From Sphingomonas aerolata (GTDB taxonomy: Bacteria > Pseudomonadota > Alphaproteobacteria > Sphingomonadales > Sphingomonadaceae), in assembly GCF_003046295.1 (NCBI RefSeq), contig NZ_PZZN01000003.1, positions 124,001 to 188,000 on the forward strand: 64,000 nt of DNA, given 5' to 3'. Both the position numbers and the translations under genes were made by a program. Position 1 is the first letter of the stretch; every line of letters starts with the position of its first letter. The notes under the pieces were generated by a model. That model ran no database searches and was not told the origin of the DNA. It worked only from the letters and a program-made list of their open reading frames with translations. This document shows, piece by piece, positions 48,720-58,259 of this stretch.

Positions 48720-50099
48720 ATGCCCGGTACGGAGCCGGGCGCCGAGCAAAATCCACACGCTGATAACGATTCCGGCTTCAACGCCGAATCGCAATCGCGT
48801 GGCGGGCGGTCAATCCCGCGGGGCCGGCTGTCGCGGCTGGGCGTGTTCGGGCGGCTTGCCGGCGGCGTCGCGGGCGGGGTGGTCGCCGAGGGGGCCCGGC
48901 GCCTCGCGAGCGGCGAGCGTCCGCGCATGTCGGACCTGCTGCTGACCCCCGCCAACGCGGTGCGGGTCGCGGACCAGCTTTCGCATCTGCGCGGTGCGGC
49001 GATGAAGCTTGGCCAGATGGTGTCGATGGACGCGGGCGACATGCTGCCGCCCGAGCTGGCGACGATCCTCGCCAGGCTGCGCAACGATGCGCACCACATG
49101 CCGCCCGTGCAGCTCGACCGGGTGCTCACGGCCGAATGGGGGAAAGACTGGCGCCGCCGCTTCGCGCATTTCCAGGCGCATCCGGTCGCGGCCGCATCGA
49201 TCGGCCAGGTGCACCGGGCCCGGCTTCCCGACGGACGCGTGCTGGCGATCAAGGTGCAATATCCGGGCGTGAAGGACAGCATCGACGCGGACGTCGACAA
49301 TGTCGCGACGCTGCTGCGCGTGTCCGGGCTGTTGCCCAAGGAGCTCGACATCACGCGGCTGCTCGGTGACGCGAAACAGCAATTGCACGACGAGGCGGAT
49401 TATATCCGCGAGGGCGAGATGCTGGAACGCTATCGCGCGCTGGTGGGCGACGATGCGGGGCTGGTCGTCCCGCAACTCGAGCCGACATTGTCGACCCCGC
49501 GCGTGCTGGCGATGGAGTATATCGACTGTACGCCGATCGAGAGCCTCGAGACAGCACCCCAGGACGTACGCGATGCGGCGATGGAGCGGCTGATCAGGCT
49601 CACGCTGCACGAACTGCTCGACTGGCGGCTGATGCAGACCGACCCCAATTTCGCGAATTATCGCTGGCAGGCCGAGACGGGACGCATCGTCCTGCTCGAC
49701 TTCGGTGCCGCGCGTGCGGTGCCGCAGGTCGTGGCAGACGGGTATCGCCGGCTGCTGGCCGCGGGGCTCGCCGGACAGCGCGACGCGGTCCGCGACGCCG
49801 CCATTCAGGCGGGCTTTCTGGGCGAGGCCGCGGTCGTGGGGCATCGCGCGCAGATCGACCGCATGATCGACGTGATCCTGGCAGAGATGAACCGGACGGG
49901 GCCGTTCGACTTCGGCGATCGCAGCTTCGTCTCGGTATTGCGGGACGAGGGAGCGGCGATCGCACGCGACCGGTCGACCTGGCATATCCCATCGGCCGAC
50001 ATGCTGTTCGTGCAGCGCAAGATCAGCGGTACCGCGCTGCTCGCCGCACGGCTGAAGGCGCGCGTGGACGTGCGGGCGATGGTCGAACCTTATTGCTAG
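48720..50099 (+). CDS. ABC1 kinase-like protein (COQ8/ADCK3-type)
   Basis: The 459-residue protein has the atypical kinase fold with the KxGQ motif in RGAAMKLGQMVSMD, AAASIGQVHRARL, the invariant Lys in LAIKVQYPGV, LAMEYIDC, the TDPNFANYRW catalytic loop and the DFGAAR motif. The DPNxxN form matches COQ8/ADCK3 more than UbiB, which has DPHPGN. These proteins support ubiquinone biosynthesis. No C-terminal membrane helices like those of UbiB are seen. The ATG at 48720 is chosen; a GTG at 48669 is also in frame. Confidence 0.92.
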   Translation: MPGTEPGAEQNPHADNDSGFNAESQSRGGRSIPRGRLSRLGVFGRLAGGVAGGVVAEGARRLASGERPRMSDLLLTPANAVRVADQLSHLRGAAMKLGQMVSMDAGDMLPPELATILARLRNDAHHMPPVQLDRVLTAEWGKDWRRRFAHFQAHPVAAASIGQVHRARLPDGRVLAIKVQYPGVKDSIDADVDNVATLLRVSGLLPKELDITRLLGDAKQQLHDEADYIREGEMLERYRALVGDDAGLVVPQLEPTLSTPRVLAMEYIDCTPIESLETAPQDVRDAAMERLIRLTLHELLDWRLMQTDPNFANYRWQAETGRIVLLDFGAARAVPQVVADGYRRLLAAGLAGQRDAVRDAAIQAGFLGEAAVVGHRAQIDRMIDVILAEMNRTGPFDFGDRSFVSVLRDEGAAIARDRSTWHIPSADMLFVQRKISGTALLAARLKARVDVRAMVEPYC

Positions 50100-50255
50100 T
50101 CAAATGAAAGCCGTACTGACCTATAAAGCCGATCACCGGCTGCGATTTTCCTGTTTTGCCGCTTATGCTGCGGCGCGGTATCGCGACTCCAAACGTTAAC
50201 GCCGCACGGAGCCTCGCGTTTTTCGCGGCGACGGACCTGATTTGGAGATACCAGT

Positions 50256-52616
50256 ATGCGTAACAAACGTCCCGACGGGATCGTCGACTATACCGGCCCG
50301 GCCGGTGGCTGGGGTGCGCTCAAGGCGGTCGCGACGTCGCTGAAGGCGCAACAGATCGTGGTGCGCGGCGGGCAGACGCTGCTCAAATCCAACCAGCCCG
50401 ACGGGTTCGACTGTCCGAGCTGCGCCTGGCCCGACCCCAAGCATACCTCGTCGTTCGAATTCTGCGAAAATGGCGCCAAGGCGGTGGCGTGGGAATCCAC
50501 GGCGAAGCTGATCGGCGCCGACTTCTTCGCCAAGCACAGCGTCGCCGAGATCTGGAAGCAGAGCGATCACTGGATCGAGGATCAGGGTCGCGTCACCGAA
50601 CCGCTGCGCTACAACGCCGCGACCGACCATTACGAGGTCGTGACCTGGGCGGAGGCGATGTCGGCGATCGGTGCGGGTCTTGCCGCGGTGCCGGATCCGA
50701 ATCAGGCCGAATTCTATACCTCGGGCCGCTGCTCGAACGAGGCGGCGTTCCTCTATCAGCTGTTCGTCCGGCTGTACGGGACCAACAATTTCCCTGACTG
50801 TTCGAACATGTGCCACGAGGCGACGTCGGTCGGCCTCCCCAAGTCGATCGGGATCGGCAAGGGCACCGTCAGTCTCGAGGATTTCGACCATGCCGACCTG
50901 ATCCTGTCGATCGGCCATAATCCGGGGACCAACCACCCGCGGATGATGGCGACGCTGCGCGAGGTGTCGCGCCGCGGTGGCAAGATCATCGTGTTCAACC
51001 CGCTCAAGGAGCGCTCGCTCGAACGCTTCGAATCGCCGCAGTCGGTGGTCGAGATGGCGACGATGTCGGCGACCCAGATCGCCAGCTCCTATCTGCAGGT
51101 GAAGGTCGGCGGCGACGCCGCGGCGCTCAAGGGTATCGCCAAGGCACTCGTGGCGCTCGACGAGGCGGCGCGCGCGAGCGGCGGCGAACCCGCGCTCGAC
51201 CATGCGTTCATCGCCGAGCATACCGACGGGCTCGAACCCTATATCGCCGATCTCGCACGGACCGATTGGGCCGATATCGAACAGGCCAGTGGTTTGCGCC
51301 GGGCGGATCTCGAGGATGTCGCGCGGATCTATGCGTCGTCCAAGGCGACGATCGCCTGTTACGGCATGGGGATCACCCAGCACCGCACCGGTACCAGCAA
51401 CGTCCAGCAGCTTGCGAACCTGTTGCTGCTGCGCGGCAATATGGGCCGCCCCGGCGCCGGGATCTGTCCTCTGCGCGGGCATAGCAACGTGCAGGGCGAC
51501 CGGACGGTCGGCATCACCGAACGCCCGATGCCGCTGCTGCTCGACCAGATGAAGAAGGTCTTCAACTTCGAACCGCCGCGCGAGCATGGCCATTCGGTGG
51601 TCGAGAGCATCGCCGCAATGCGCGACGGCAAGGCCAAGGCGATCGTCTGCCTCGGCGGCAACCTGGCCATCGCGTCGTCCGATCCGCAGGCGTGCGCCGA
51701 AGGGTTCCGCAATCTCGATCTGGCGGTGCACATCACCACCAAGCTCAACCGCACGATGCTGTTGATGGCGAAGGATACCTATATCCTGCCATGCCTGGGT
51801 CGAACCGAGCTCGACACCCAAGCAGGTGGCCCGCAGTCGGTCACTGTCGAGGATTCGATGTCGATGGTCCACGCCTCGCGCGGCTTCCTGATGCCGCCGG
51901 GCGAGAATGTGAAGTCCGAGATCTGGATCGTCGGCGAGATCGCCAAGGCGACGCTCAAGGGCAAGGGCGACATCGACTGGGACGCCTATGTCGCCAATTA
52001 CGACCTGATCCGCGACAAGATCGAGGCGGTGTTCCCCGATTTCGCCGATTACAACGCGCGCATCCGCAAGCCCGGCGGGTTCCATCTGCCCAATTCCGCC
52101 GCGATGCGGATCTGGAAGACGAGCAGCGGCAAGGCGAACTTCATCGTCGCCGAGGGGATCGAGGAAGACGAGACCGCGAACGCGCCGGACGTGCTTCGTC
52201 TGACGACATTGCGGGCGCATGATCAGTATAACACGACCGTCTACAGCCTCGACGACCGGTATCGAGGGGTCTTTGGCCGTCGCGACATCCTGTTCATGAA
52301 CGAGCGTGACATGGCGCGGCTCGGCTATGCGGAGGGCGATGTCGTCGATGTCGCCACCGCGTTGCAATATGCGCATCCCGACCGCGTCGTGCAGAAGCTG
52401 ACCCTGGTCCGCTATGCGCTGCCCGACGGGTGCATCGCGTCCTATTATCCCGAGACGCAGCCGCTGATCGCGCTCGAGGATCATGATCCGCAGAGCTTCA
52501 CCCCGTCCTACAAGTCGGTTCCGGTCACGGTGCGGCGGGCCGGCGGGGATGTCGGTGCGGAGCGCGGCGTGGCGCGCGCTGGGGTCGTCGGCCAGAGCCA
52601 GGCCGCTATGGCATGA
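50256..52616 (+). CDS. FdhF/YdeP-family molybdopterin oxidoreductase
   Basis: The 786-residue protein belongs to the YdeP branch of the molybdopterin-binding superfamily. It shows the N-terminal FDCPSCAWPD, with the CxxC of a putative iron-sulfur site, and SSFEFCENGAKA. YTSGRCSNEAAFLYQLF follows with Cys159, then NMCHEATSVGLP, GHNPGTNHPRMM and the C-terminal dinucleotide-binding domain. Homologues are described as formate dehydrogenase-like or acid-resistance oxidoreductases; the substrate is unproven. No signal peptide is present, so it is cytosolic. It overlaps the formate/nitrite channel gene by 4 bp (ATGA), suggesting a shared substrate. modABC, 20 kb away, would supply molybdate. Confidence 0.93.
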   Translation: MRNKRPDGIVDYTGPAGGWGALKAVATSLKAQQIVVRGGQTLLKSNQPDGFDCPSCAWPDPKHTSSFEFCENGAKAVAWESTAKLIGADFFAKHSVAEIWKQSDHWIEDQGRVTEPLRYNAATDHYEVVTWAEAMSAIGAGLAAVPDPNQAEFYTSGRCSNEAAFLYQLFVRLYGTNNFPDCSNMCHEATSVGLPKSIGIGKGTVSLEDFDHADLILSIGHNPGTNHPRMMATLREVSRRGGKIIVFNPLKERSLERFESPQSVVEMATMSATQIASSYLQVKVGGDAAALKGIAKALVALDEAARASGGEPALDHAFIAEHTDGLEPYIADLARTDWADIEQASGLRRADLEDVARIYASSKATIACYGMGITQHRTGTSNVQQLANLLLLRGNMGRPGAGICPLRGHSNVQGDRTVGITERPMPLLLDQMKKVFNFEPPREHGHSVVESIAAMRDGKAKAIVCLGGNLAIASSDPQACAEGFRNLDLAVHITTKLNRTMLLMAKDTYILPCLGRTELDTQAGGPQSVTVEDSMSMVHASRGFLMPPGENVKSEIWIVGEIAKATLKGKGDIDWDAYVANYDLIRDKIEAVFPDFADYNARIRKPGGFHLPNSAAMRIWKTSSGKANFIVAEGIEEDETANAPDVLRLTTLRAHDQYNTTVYSLDDRYRGVFGRRDILFMNERDMARLGYAEGDVVDVATALQYAHPDRVVQKLTLVRYALPDGCIASYYPETQPLIALEDHDPQSFTPSYKSVPVTVRRAGGDVGAERGVARAGVVGQSQAAMA

Positions 52617-53407
52617 GCGCGGGATACGCGCCGACGATCGACACCTATGCGACGCTCGCGGCGGCCAAGGCCGCGGCGTGGCGTCGCTCGCCGGTTGGCT
52701 TCTTTGCGGGCGCGATCCTGGCGGGAACCTATATCGGGATCGCGATGATCCTGGCGATCAGCGCGGCGGCGGGGCTTCCTCCCGGCGTCCGGCCACTGGT
52801 GATGGGCGCGACGTTCGGGATCGGCCTGATCCTGACGGTATTCGCCGGCGCCGAGCTGTTCACCGGCTATGTCATGTATCTCGGCTTCGGCCTGGCGAAG
52901 CGGACCATCAGCTATGGTTAGGCGATCACGCTGGCGACTGTCGTCTGGCTCGGCAATCTGGTCGGTGGCGTCCTGCTATCGGCAATCTTCGCAATCGGCG
53001 GGGGCGGCGCCGTGTTCGCCAATGCCGACACGATGTTCAACGCCTATGTCCAGCACAAGGTCGAGGCGGACGGTATCGCGTTGTTCGCGCGGGCGATCCT
53101 GTGCAACTGGCTCGTCTGTCTCGCGATCTGGACGGCGGCGCGGATGAAAGGCGATGCGGCCAAGTGCATTGCGATGGCCTGGATCCTGCTCGCTTTCGTT
53201 GCTGCTGGTTTCGAGCATTCGGTCGCCAACATGACCGCGCTCACGCTTGGCCTCATGGCTCCGCATCCGGTTATCGATCTGGCGGGCACGGTGCATAATC
53301 TCGTTGTTGTGACGGCGGGAAACACCGTCGGCGGGCTGGTCTTCGTCGTCTTCGGGTACATGCTCGCGGCCCGGACGGACGCCGCGGCCGCGCCAGCGGC
53401 AGACTGA
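52613..53407 (+). pseudogene. Formate/nitrite transporter (NirC-like), interrupted by an in-frame TAG
   Basis: The frame from the ATG at 52613 reads as a member of the FNT family of pentameric anion channels. The first half has AELFTGYVMYLGFGLAKRTI. At codon 103 (52919-52921) a TAG interrupts, and the same frame continues as AITLATVVWLGNLVGGVLL, then LCNWLVCLAIWTAARM and GFEHSVANMT, to a normal end at 53407. The full length would be about 264 residues with all six helices. In E. coli NirC the aligned residue after ISHG is Gln, so this is a single CAG-to-TAG change and no frameshift is needed. It overlaps the oxidoreductase by 4 bp. It could be a recent pseudogene, a sequencing error or a readthrough site. 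Confidence 0.93.
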
Positions 53408-53414
53408 CGCGCAC

Positions 53415-53666
53415 TTGGCCCGGAAGCATTATCTCACCGCGACGCTGCCCGATGGCTATGTGAAGACGATCGGGCCCACGGCGACGGCGTTCACGCATTA
53501 CTGGCGGATCGTCGCGGTGCTGGAGAATGGGAAGACCGAGGTGTTCTGGGGGCACAGCAAGTCGCTGGCCGAAGCGAAGAAGAAGCGCGTCGCGGCCGAG
53601 GAGGCGGCGATCCAGCGCGGCTGGCGATCGCACGCTTTCGAAATCGTCGAACTCGTTCGCTCCTAG
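53415..53666 (+). CDS. Small hypothetical protein, 83 residues
   Basis: A TTG start at 53415, 8 bases after the channel frame ends, opens MARKHYLTATLPDGYVKTIG, followed by TAFTHYWRIVAVLENGKTEV and a Lys-rich helix (KSLAEAKKKRVAAEEAAIQR). It looks like a small, folded alpha/beta protein without membrane segments. A similar layout occurs in short uncharacterised proteins, but I do not recognise a family. Two stem-loop terminators follow it. Confidence 0.6.
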   Translation: MARKHYLTATLPDGYVKTIGPTATAFTHYWRIVAVLENGKTEVFWGHSKSLAEAKKKRVAAEEAAIQRGWRSHAFEIVELVRS

Positions 53667-53698
53667 ACCGTCCACGCGTACAGCTGGGCCAGACGCGA

Positions 53699-53735
53699 AA
53701 CGGCCGCCCCGCACATGATGTGCAGGGCGGCCGTT
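53699..53735. terminator. First of two tandem bidirectional terminators
   Basis: AACGGCCGCCC (53699-53709) pairs with 53725-53735, with one C-A mismatch, then GCACA/TGTGC and a TGA loop. It is followed by TCTTCT. It terminates the oxidoreductase-channel unit. Confidence 0.85.
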
Positions 53736-53748
53736 CTTCTATCCGACG

Positions 53749-53781
53749 AATGAGACCACGCGCGAATGGCGTGGTCTCATT
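53749..53781. terminator. Second tandem terminator, between the small gene and katE
   Basis: AATGAGACCACGC at 53749-53761 pairs perfectly with 53769-53781 across a seven-base loop. It lies 11 bp after the katE end on the minus strand, so it most likely serves katE, while the first hairpin serves the plus-strand genes. Confidence 0.85.
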
Positions 53782-53791
53782 CTTCCGCCGA

Positions 53792-55858
53792 TCAGGCGAG
53801 CGTGCGGACGCCGGGTTCACGATCCCAATAGCGCTTTGCACCTGCGGTCGCGATGTCGGCCAGCGCCACCACACCCGCATCGGGCTCTACGCCGGCCTTG
53901 TCGAGAAGCGGCTTGGCCGCATCGCTGGCGCCGATCGCCTTCAGATGACCGAACGCATCCATGACCCACTGGACCGCCGCGCCTTCCTTCAGGAGCATCT
54001 TGCACCCGTCGGCCGACAGGACGACCGCCACCGCGTCGAAGATCTGCGACGGGCTGCCGGCAAGCTGGCCCTGTGCCTTCTTCATGCTGCCGTCGGCGAG
54101 CTTGGCGCCGCCGACCTTGGGGGCGACGAGCACCGGCTTGCCGCCTGCACCCTCGACCGCTGCAACGACCGCGTCAATCTCCGCGCCATCCGACCCGTCG
54201 GCGATCAGGATCCCGACCTGACGGCCCTCGAGCGTCTCCTTCATGTTCTTCTGGATCGACAGTGCCGGGCTCGGTGGCATGTCGACCGGCGCACGGAACG
54301 CCGGATTGGCGGCCGGCAGGGGGATGCCGAGACCATCGGCAACGCGCGTCGCCAGTTCCTCGTTCACGTTGCGCAGGTTTGCGACGGTGCGCTCCTGAAC
54401 ATGCGCGAGACCGACCTTCGACAGCTCGAAGGTGAACGCCGACGCGATATGCGCCTTCTCATTGTCGGTCGCCGACACCCAGAACAGCCGTGCCTGGCTG
54501 TAATGGTCACCGAACAGTTCGGCGCGCATCCGCAGCTTCTCGCCCTGCTCGTCGGCACCGGTCGGGTTGGTGGTCGTCACGAAGCCGTTCGGCGATTCGC
54601 GCGGGCCACCGTCTTCGCCGACAACCGACAGGCTGTTCGGCTCGTAATTGGCACGCCCCTTGGGCACCTTGGTCTGCATCATGCCGTCACGCTGGAAATT
54701 GCCAGCGGGGCTGCGCGGTGCGTTGACCGGGATCTGGTGGAAGTTGGTCGTGCCGAGACGCGACTTCTGCGTGTCGAGATAGCTGAACAACCGGCCCTGA
54801 AGCAGCGGATCGTTTGAGAAATCGATCCCGGGGACGATGTTGGTCGGCAGGAACGCGACCTGCTCGGTCTCGGCGAAGAAGTTGTCGACGTTGCGGTCGA
54901 GCACCATCCGGCCGATGATCCGGACGGGAACGTCCTCCTCGGGGATCAGCTTGGTCGAATCGAGCACGTCATAAGGCTGTGCCTCGGCAAACGCCTTGTC
55001 GAACACCTGGATGCCGAGCTCCCATTCGGGGAAGTCGCCGGTGTCGATCGCTTCCCACAGGTCGCGACGATGATAGTCGTTGTCCGCGGCCTGGAGCTTG
55101 AGCGTCTCGTCCCAGATCGTCGACTGGAGGCCAAGCTTGGGCTTCCAGTGGAACTTCACGAAGCTCGACTTGCCTTCCTCGTTCACGAGCTGGAACGTGT
55201 GAACGCCGAAGCCTTCCATCATCCGCAGCGAACGCGGCAGGGTACGGTCGGACATCGCCCACATCTGCATGTGCGTCGATTCCGGGGTCAGCGACGCCCA
55301 ATCCCAGAAGGTGTCGTGCGCCGAACCGGCCTGCGGATAGGCGCGATCGGCCTCCATCTTCACCGAATGGATCAGGTCGGGAAACTTGATCGCGTCCTGG
55401 ATGAAGAACACCGGAATGTTGTTGCCGACGAGATCCCAGTTGCCCTCGGTCGTGTAGAACTTGACCGCGAAGCCGCGCACGTCACGCGGGGTGTCGACCG
55501 AACCGGCGCCGCCAGCGACGGTCGAGAAGCGCGTGAAGAGTTCGGTCTTCGTGCCCTTCTTGAACAGCGCCGCCTTGGTCAGGTCGGAAATATCGTCGGT
55601 CGCCTCGAAATAGCCGTGCGCGCCCGATCCGCGTGCGTGGACGATCCGCTCGGGGATCCGCTCATGATCGAAATGGAAGATCTTCTCGCGCAGCACGAAA
55701 TCCTCGAGCAGCGTGGGGCCACGCGCGCCGGATTTCAGGCTGTTCTGGTTGTCGGACACGGGCACGCCGTGGTTGGTGGTCAGGACGGGGACGTCGCCGC
55801 CGGCCTGCTGATGCGTCTCACCACCGTTGCCGGGGTTGCGCTGTTCGGTGTCGCTCAT
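53792..55858 (-). CDS. katE: Large-subunit catalase with C-terminal class I glutaminase-like domain
   Basis: The 688-residue protein is a clade-2 (HPII-type) catalase that dismutates hydrogen peroxide using heme. It has the active-site His in [12 protein letters not shown] (H74), the distal Asn in [11 protein letters not shown] (about N147), and the heme-ligand Tyr in [15 protein letters not shown]. From about residue 550, [20 protein letters not shown] begins the extra DJ-1/PfpI-like domain of the large catalases. E. coli HPII, at about 750 residues, has the same layout. The position beside a small membrane protein is of unclear meaning. Confidence 0.96.
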   Translation of the reverse strand: MSDTEQRNPGNGGETHQQAGGDVPVLTTNHGVPVSDNQNSLKSGARGPTLLEDFVLREKIFHFDHERIPERIVHARGSGAHGYFEATDDISDLTKAALFKKGTKTELFTRFSTVAGGAGSVDTPRDVRGFAVKFYTTEGNWDLVGNNIPVFFIQDAIKFPDLIHSVKMEADRAYPQAGSAHDTFWDWASLTPESTHMQMWAMSDRTLPRSLRMMEGFGVHTFQLVNEEGKSSFVKFHWKPKLGLQSTIWDETLKLQAADNDYHRRDLWEAIDTGDFPEWELGIQVFDKAFAEAQPYDVLDSTKLIPEEDVPVRIIGRMVLDRNVDNFFAETEQVAFLPTNIVPGIDFSNDPLLQGRLFSYLDTQKSRLGTTNFHQIPVNAPRSPAGNFQRDGMMQTKVPKGRANYEPNSLSVVGEDGGPRESPNGFVTTTNPTGADEQGEKLRMRAELFGDHYSQARLFWVSATDNEKAHIASAFTFELSKVGLAHVQERTVANLRNVNEELATRVADGLGIPLPAANPAFRAPVDMPPSPALSIQKNMKETLEGRQVGILIADGSDGAEIDAVVAAVEGAGGKPVLVAPKVGGAKLADGSMKKAQGQLAGSPSQIFDAVAVVLSADGCKMLLKEGAAVQWVMDAFGHLKAIGASDAAKPLLDKAGVEPDAGVVALADIATAGAKRYWDREPGVRTLA

Positions 55859-55962
55859 TGCGGATCCTTGCTGTCGAGGACGAAGTTCGGGGGCTCAACG
55901 TGCGATCCACCAGACCGGGTCCATGCAGGCGGCAAGGAATCGGCCTGCTTCATGTTAGGGCA

Positions 55963-56226
55963 TCAGGTCGTCGGCGACGGATGTTGCCCGGACCACGCCG
56001 AACCGAGTCCGTTTCCAGCAGGTGCCGGGAATCGCCGGAGTTTTTTCGCCGACCGCCAGAGCAGAAGCAGGCCGATCGCGAACAGGAACAGCGCACCGAA
56101 CAGGAATGCGAGATAGAATCCTGGTGCGAGCCAGGCCGATCGTATCACCGGCCCGGCCGCTGCGGCGTCCGCGGCGGCCCCTGCCATGCTGGTCATCGGC
56201 GTTGCACTGGTTTCGATCGCTGTCAT
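55963..56226 (-). CDS. Small membrane protein, 87 residues
   Basis: The ATG at 56226 opens MTAIETSATPMTSMAGAAAD, then one long hydrophobic helix (LAPGFYLAFLFGALFLFAIGLLLLW, split around residues 33-57), and then a basic juxtamembrane stretch (RSAKKLRRFP) and a polar tail. This is the shape of a small single-pass or hairpin membrane protein. No family is recognised and the coding evidence is only composition and topology, so the call is tentative. Confidence 0.5.
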   Translation of the reverse strand: MTAIETSATPMTSMAGAAADAAAAGPVIRSAWLAPGFYLAFLFGALFLFAIGLLLLWRSAKKLRRFPAPAGNGLGSAWSGQHPSPTT

Positions 56227-56324
56227 GGCGTGTCCCCGGCCGGACCGGCACCGTCGCGGCACCGGATCCGACCTGAGGTATGCCCGCGATTTATTGCACG
56301 CGTGGGACAGACCGTATCATTGCG

Positions 56325-58244
56325 TCACCCGCTGCGCGGCCGGAACGCGCCGATCCCGGCGATTGCGAGGCGACGGGCAGGGATCGCGGTCTCGGCAAAG
56401 CTGAGGCGGAGCAGACGGGCGGTGACCGGGGTCGCAAAGGCGATGCGCTGAGTCGCGAGCGCATAGGCGATGTTAGGCAGTTCGCCCTTGCCGGCCTCTT
56501 GCCAGTCGGTGCCGTCGGTGCTCGTCTCGATCCGGTAGCCCTTTGGCGGCGCGGTGTCCGCCATCACCGCGCGCGACGGCGTCAGGCTGAACCCGGCAAG
56601 CGTCTCGGTCGCGCCGAGGTCGATCGTCACCGAGGCGGGGGCGCCGAGTTTGGGGGCGGGCAGCGCCCAGCTCGTCGCGGTGTCGTTGTCGAGCAGTGCC
56701 TGCGCGCCCGGGGCGGAGGCGGCGGCGATCGACCAGCGCGTCGTGGCGACGATGCTCGGGTCCGACGCGACGACGGTGGCGACCGCGGCGGGCGCGACCT
56801 GGCGGAAGAGCGCGATCTCGCGGATCGCGGGACAGGCGGGGGCCTCGAGGATTCGCAGACGCAGGCGGCGGGCCGTGACCGGTGCGGGCAGGCGGATGAT
56901 CCGCTGCGCGCCGATGCAGGCGTGCTGCGCCAGTTCACGCCACCGGCCGTCCACTTCGGCATCGACCGCAAACCGCGTCACGCGCAGTCCGAGCGGGAGA
57001 TATTCGCGCAGGCGGATAAGGTCGAAAGTTCGGCCGGGGGGAAGGTCGAGCACGAGACTGGGAGTCGTGATCCCGTCGGCGGTCGACCAATAGCTGTCGG
57101 CGCGACCGTCGAGGACGTTTGCCGGCGAAAAGCCTACGCCGCGACTGTGGCTGGCGGTCGCGACCGCGCCCTGGGCGAGGTCGCGCGCGAAGGTGGCGGC
57201 CTGCGCGGTGCCGAAGGATTTCAGTACGGCGACGTCGATATCGGCGAGGCGGCCGCGCCGGTCGGGCGGCAGGTTGAGGTTGAGGTTGGTGCCGCGGCCG
57301 ACCGACTCGTCGTACAGCTTTACCAGCCGCGCAGGCGTCTTGACCTTCGCATCCTCGTCCGCGTGATAGAACCAGCCCGGCCGGATCGAGACGTCGGTCT
57401 CGGCCGGCCACCAGAGCGGTGCACCGCGCACGCCCGAATTGCCCTCGCTCTGGACATAGGGATGGTTCGGCATGGTCGGCCAGCAGGGATCGCCCGCGAC
57501 GCCGTCCTCATTGCCGACCCAGCGCACGTCGGCGCCCAAAGGATCGAAGGTGCAGGCCATCGGCTGATGCTGATGGACCAGCGCGACGATCGACGGCCAG
57601 TTGTAGTATTTCGGCGCATCGATCTTCCGCGTGTCGCGCGCGCCGCCATAATAGCCGTCGCCGCCATTGGCGCCGTCGAACCAGAATTCGAACAGGGTGC
57701 CATAGCGCGTGCAGAGCTCGACCACCTGCTTGCGAAAATACTCGACATAGGCCGGGCGGCCATATTCCGCGTGATTGCGATCCCAGGGCGAGAGGTAGAG
57801 GCCGAAATCGAGCCCGGCCCGCCTGGTCGCGCGCTCCATCTCGCCGACGACATCGCCCTTGCCGTTCTTGTACGGGCTGTTGCGGATGCAATGCTCGGTC
57901 AGCATCGTTGGCCACAGGCAGAACCCGTCATGATGCTTGGCGGTCAGGATGATGCCGCGCATGCCGCCTGCCTTGGCCGCCGCAACGATCTGGTCGGGGT
58001 CGAAATCGGTCGGATCGAAGAGCTTGGGATCCTCGTCGCCATAGCCCCATTCGCGATCGGTGAAGGTGTTGATCGAGAAATGGACAAAGGCATATTGCTC
58101 GCGCGCATGCCAGGCGAGCTGGCGTTTCGACGGCGTCGCACCCCATGGCTTGGGGGCGGCCGCGCGGGTCGCGGCGAGCGCGGGCGTCGCGGTTGCGGCC
58201 AGGCCCGAGGCGAGCAGGAGGCGGCGGGAAACTTCGGTCATCAT
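56325..58244 (-). CDS. GH29 alpha-L-fucosidase with C-terminal F5/8-type domain
   Basis: The 639-residue protein has a Tat-like signal (SRRLLLASGLAATATPALA, residues 6-24). The GH29 barrel follows, with GIILTAKHHDGFCLWPT and the nucleophile Asp190 in LFEFWFDGANGGDG. A C-terminal discoidin-type domain carries SVTIDLGATETLAGFSLTPS. It releases alpha-linked fucose, probably from N-glycans or related glycans. It is the last gene of the GH3-GH125-GH92-GH29 run and starts 15 bp after the GH92 stop, so it is co-transcribed. The exact linkage is not predictable. Confidence 0.93.
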   Translation of the reverse strand: MMTEVSRRLLLASGLAATATPALAATRAAAPKPWGATPSKRQLAWHAREQYAFVHFSINTFTDREWGYGDEDPKLFDPTDFDPDQIVAAAKAGGMRGIILTAKHHDGFCLWPTMLTEHCIRNSPYKNGKGDVVGEMERATRRAGLDFGLYLSPWDRNHAEYGRPAYVEYFRKQVVELCTRYGTLFEFWFDGANGGDGYYGGARDTRKIDAPKYYNWPSIVALVHQHQPMACTFDPLGADVRWVGNEDGVAGDPCWPTMPNHPYVQSEGNSGVRGAPLWWPAETDVSIRPGWFYHADEDAKVKTPARLVKLYDESVGRGTNLNLNLPPDRRGRLADIDVAVLKSFGTAQAATFARDLAQGAVATASHSRGVGFSPANVLDGRADSYWSTADGITTPSLVLDLPPGRTFDLIRLREYLPLGLRVTRFAVDAEVDGRWRELAQHACIGAQRIIRLPAPVTARRLRLRILEAPACPAIREIALFRQVAPAAVATVVASDPSIVATTRWSIAAASAPGAQALLDNDTATSWALPAPKLGAPASVTIDLGATETLAGFSLTPSRAVMADTAPPKGYRIETSTDGTDWQEAGKGELPNIAYALATQRIAFATPVTARLLRLSFAETAIPARRLAIAGIGAFRPRSG

Positions 58245-58259
58245 CGTCTCCGTGGGAAT

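Noticed and set aside
50100-50255. Possible molybdenum-cofactor riboswitch before the oxidoreductase
   Set aside because: The region has a small CGCG-TTTTT-CGCG hairpin, but I could not assemble the conserved Moco RNA elements.
50196-52484. Minus-strand open frame of 762 codons opposite the YdeP-type gene
   Set aside because: Same explanation: high Arg/Asp/His content, no motif, and the opposite strand encodes a conserved molybdopterin enzyme.
52919-52921. TAG in the channel gene as pyrrolysine or another recoded amino acid
   Set aside because: No pyl genes or recoding structure are visible and homologues have Gln there; a nonsense change is simpler.
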